Positions 5,594-5,797 of a stretch of 5,797 bases of DNA are shown here, piece after piece. This DNA comes from Pseudomonadota bacterium (lineage in GTDB: Bacteria > Desulfobacterota > Syntrophia > Syntrophales > UBA5619). The stretch lies in contig JAHJQP010000039.1 of assembly GCA_018819165.1 (NCBI GenBank), forward strand, positions 1 through 5,797, in the 5' to 3' direction. Both the position numbers and the translations under genes were made by a program. Within the stretch, counting starts at the first letter, position 1; each line of letters starts with the position of its first letter. The notes under the pieces are model-generated. The model ran no database searches. It saw only the letters and a list, made by a program, of their open reading frames with translations, and had not been told where the DNA came from.

Positions 5594-5662
5594 GATCCAA
5601 TCTCCCGATGAATGATCCTCGCCCCCGCCTTCCGCACAGATCCTCCCTCCGCCATTGCCGGA

Positions 5663-5797
5663 TCAGGATCTCCATCCCTTCACCCCGTTCATCTTCCGGC
5701 GAGCCCGGATCTCTATCGTCCGGAGCCGGTCCTTGTAGGCGTCGTGGCGGTTCATCTGCTCAACAGAGAGCGAAGCGTCGGTGTTCCCGCCCCAGCG
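5663..5797 (-). CDS. C-terminal end of an unrecognised protein (5' part outside window)
   Basis: The minus strand is open from the right edge to TGA 5663-5665, giving 44 residues starting RWGGNTDASL and ending GVKGWRS. The tail is strongly basic and probably helical (KDRLRTIEIRARRK), and the composition looks like real coding sequence. Its codon phase is the same as that of the downstream HIT-like gene, which starts 69 bp after the stop, so the two may be co-transcribed. I do not recognise the family from this fragment. Confidence 0.55.
   Translation of the reverse strand, partial: RWGGNTDASLSVEQMNRHDAYKDRLRTIEIRARRKMNGVKGWRS

Noticed and set aside
4775..5611. Plus-strand open frames opposite the HIT-like gene
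   Set aside because: They are shadows of the minus-strand gene, which has the HIT motif, CFLC pair and a suitable ribosome binding site.

Overview
The window looks like chromosomal DNA of a GC-rich Gram-negative bacterium. The best guess is a deltaproteobacterium in the broad sense (Desulfobacterota/Syntrophales/Geobacter type). Three things point there: a NikR regulator paired with a CbiM/NikM-type nickel importer and operators of the GTGTTAC-N13-GTAACAC kind described for that group, a MoxR/CoxE-like pair, and a long 'GGGACAGCTCCCTATTTTCC' palindrome of a type I associate with these genomes. The taxonomy is inferred from gene content only.

Left part (1-1342, minus strand): a nickel-uptake module. 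nikR (853-1269) encodes a nickel-responsive ribbon-helix-helix repressor with all four metal ligands. Downstream in the same direction, cbiM/nikM (695 to 1, running off the window) encodes the membrane substrate-capture subunit of an ECF-type Ni/Co importer. It begins with the Met-His N-terminus needed for metal binding. Two matching inverted repeats with the same 13-bp spacer lie upstream of the two genes. The one before nikR overlaps a sigma70-like promoter. This suggests that Ni-loaded NikR represses both its own gene and the importer.

Middle (1343-3398, minus strand): a two-gene operon of a MoxR-family AAA+ ATPase (2547-3398) and a CoxE-like protein with a von Willebrand factor A domain (1343-2536). 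The two are 10 bp apart, and the second starts at a TTG behind its own ribosome binding site. Such pairs act as chaperones that remodel or metallate client enzymes. The client here is unknown, but the operon sits directly upstream of the nickel genes in the same orientation.

Right part (3399-5797): a 371-bp divergent intergenic region with two hairpins, one a near-perfect 20-bp inverted repeat. Next comes a plus-strand DUF1460/NlpC-P60-like cysteine amidase (3770-4570) without a visible signal peptide. Convergent to it is a minus-strand HIT/GalT-like nucleotidyltransferase or phosphorylase-like protein (DUF4922 type, 4583-5593). The window ends with the C-terminal 44 codons of an unrecognised minus-strand gene (5663-5797).

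I see no tRNA, rRNA, CRISPR array or intact mobile element. Most of the window is ordinary chromosome. The points worth a second look are the paired NikR operators, the altered MIDAS motif in the VWA protein, the large palindrome, and the two poorly characterised convergent genes.
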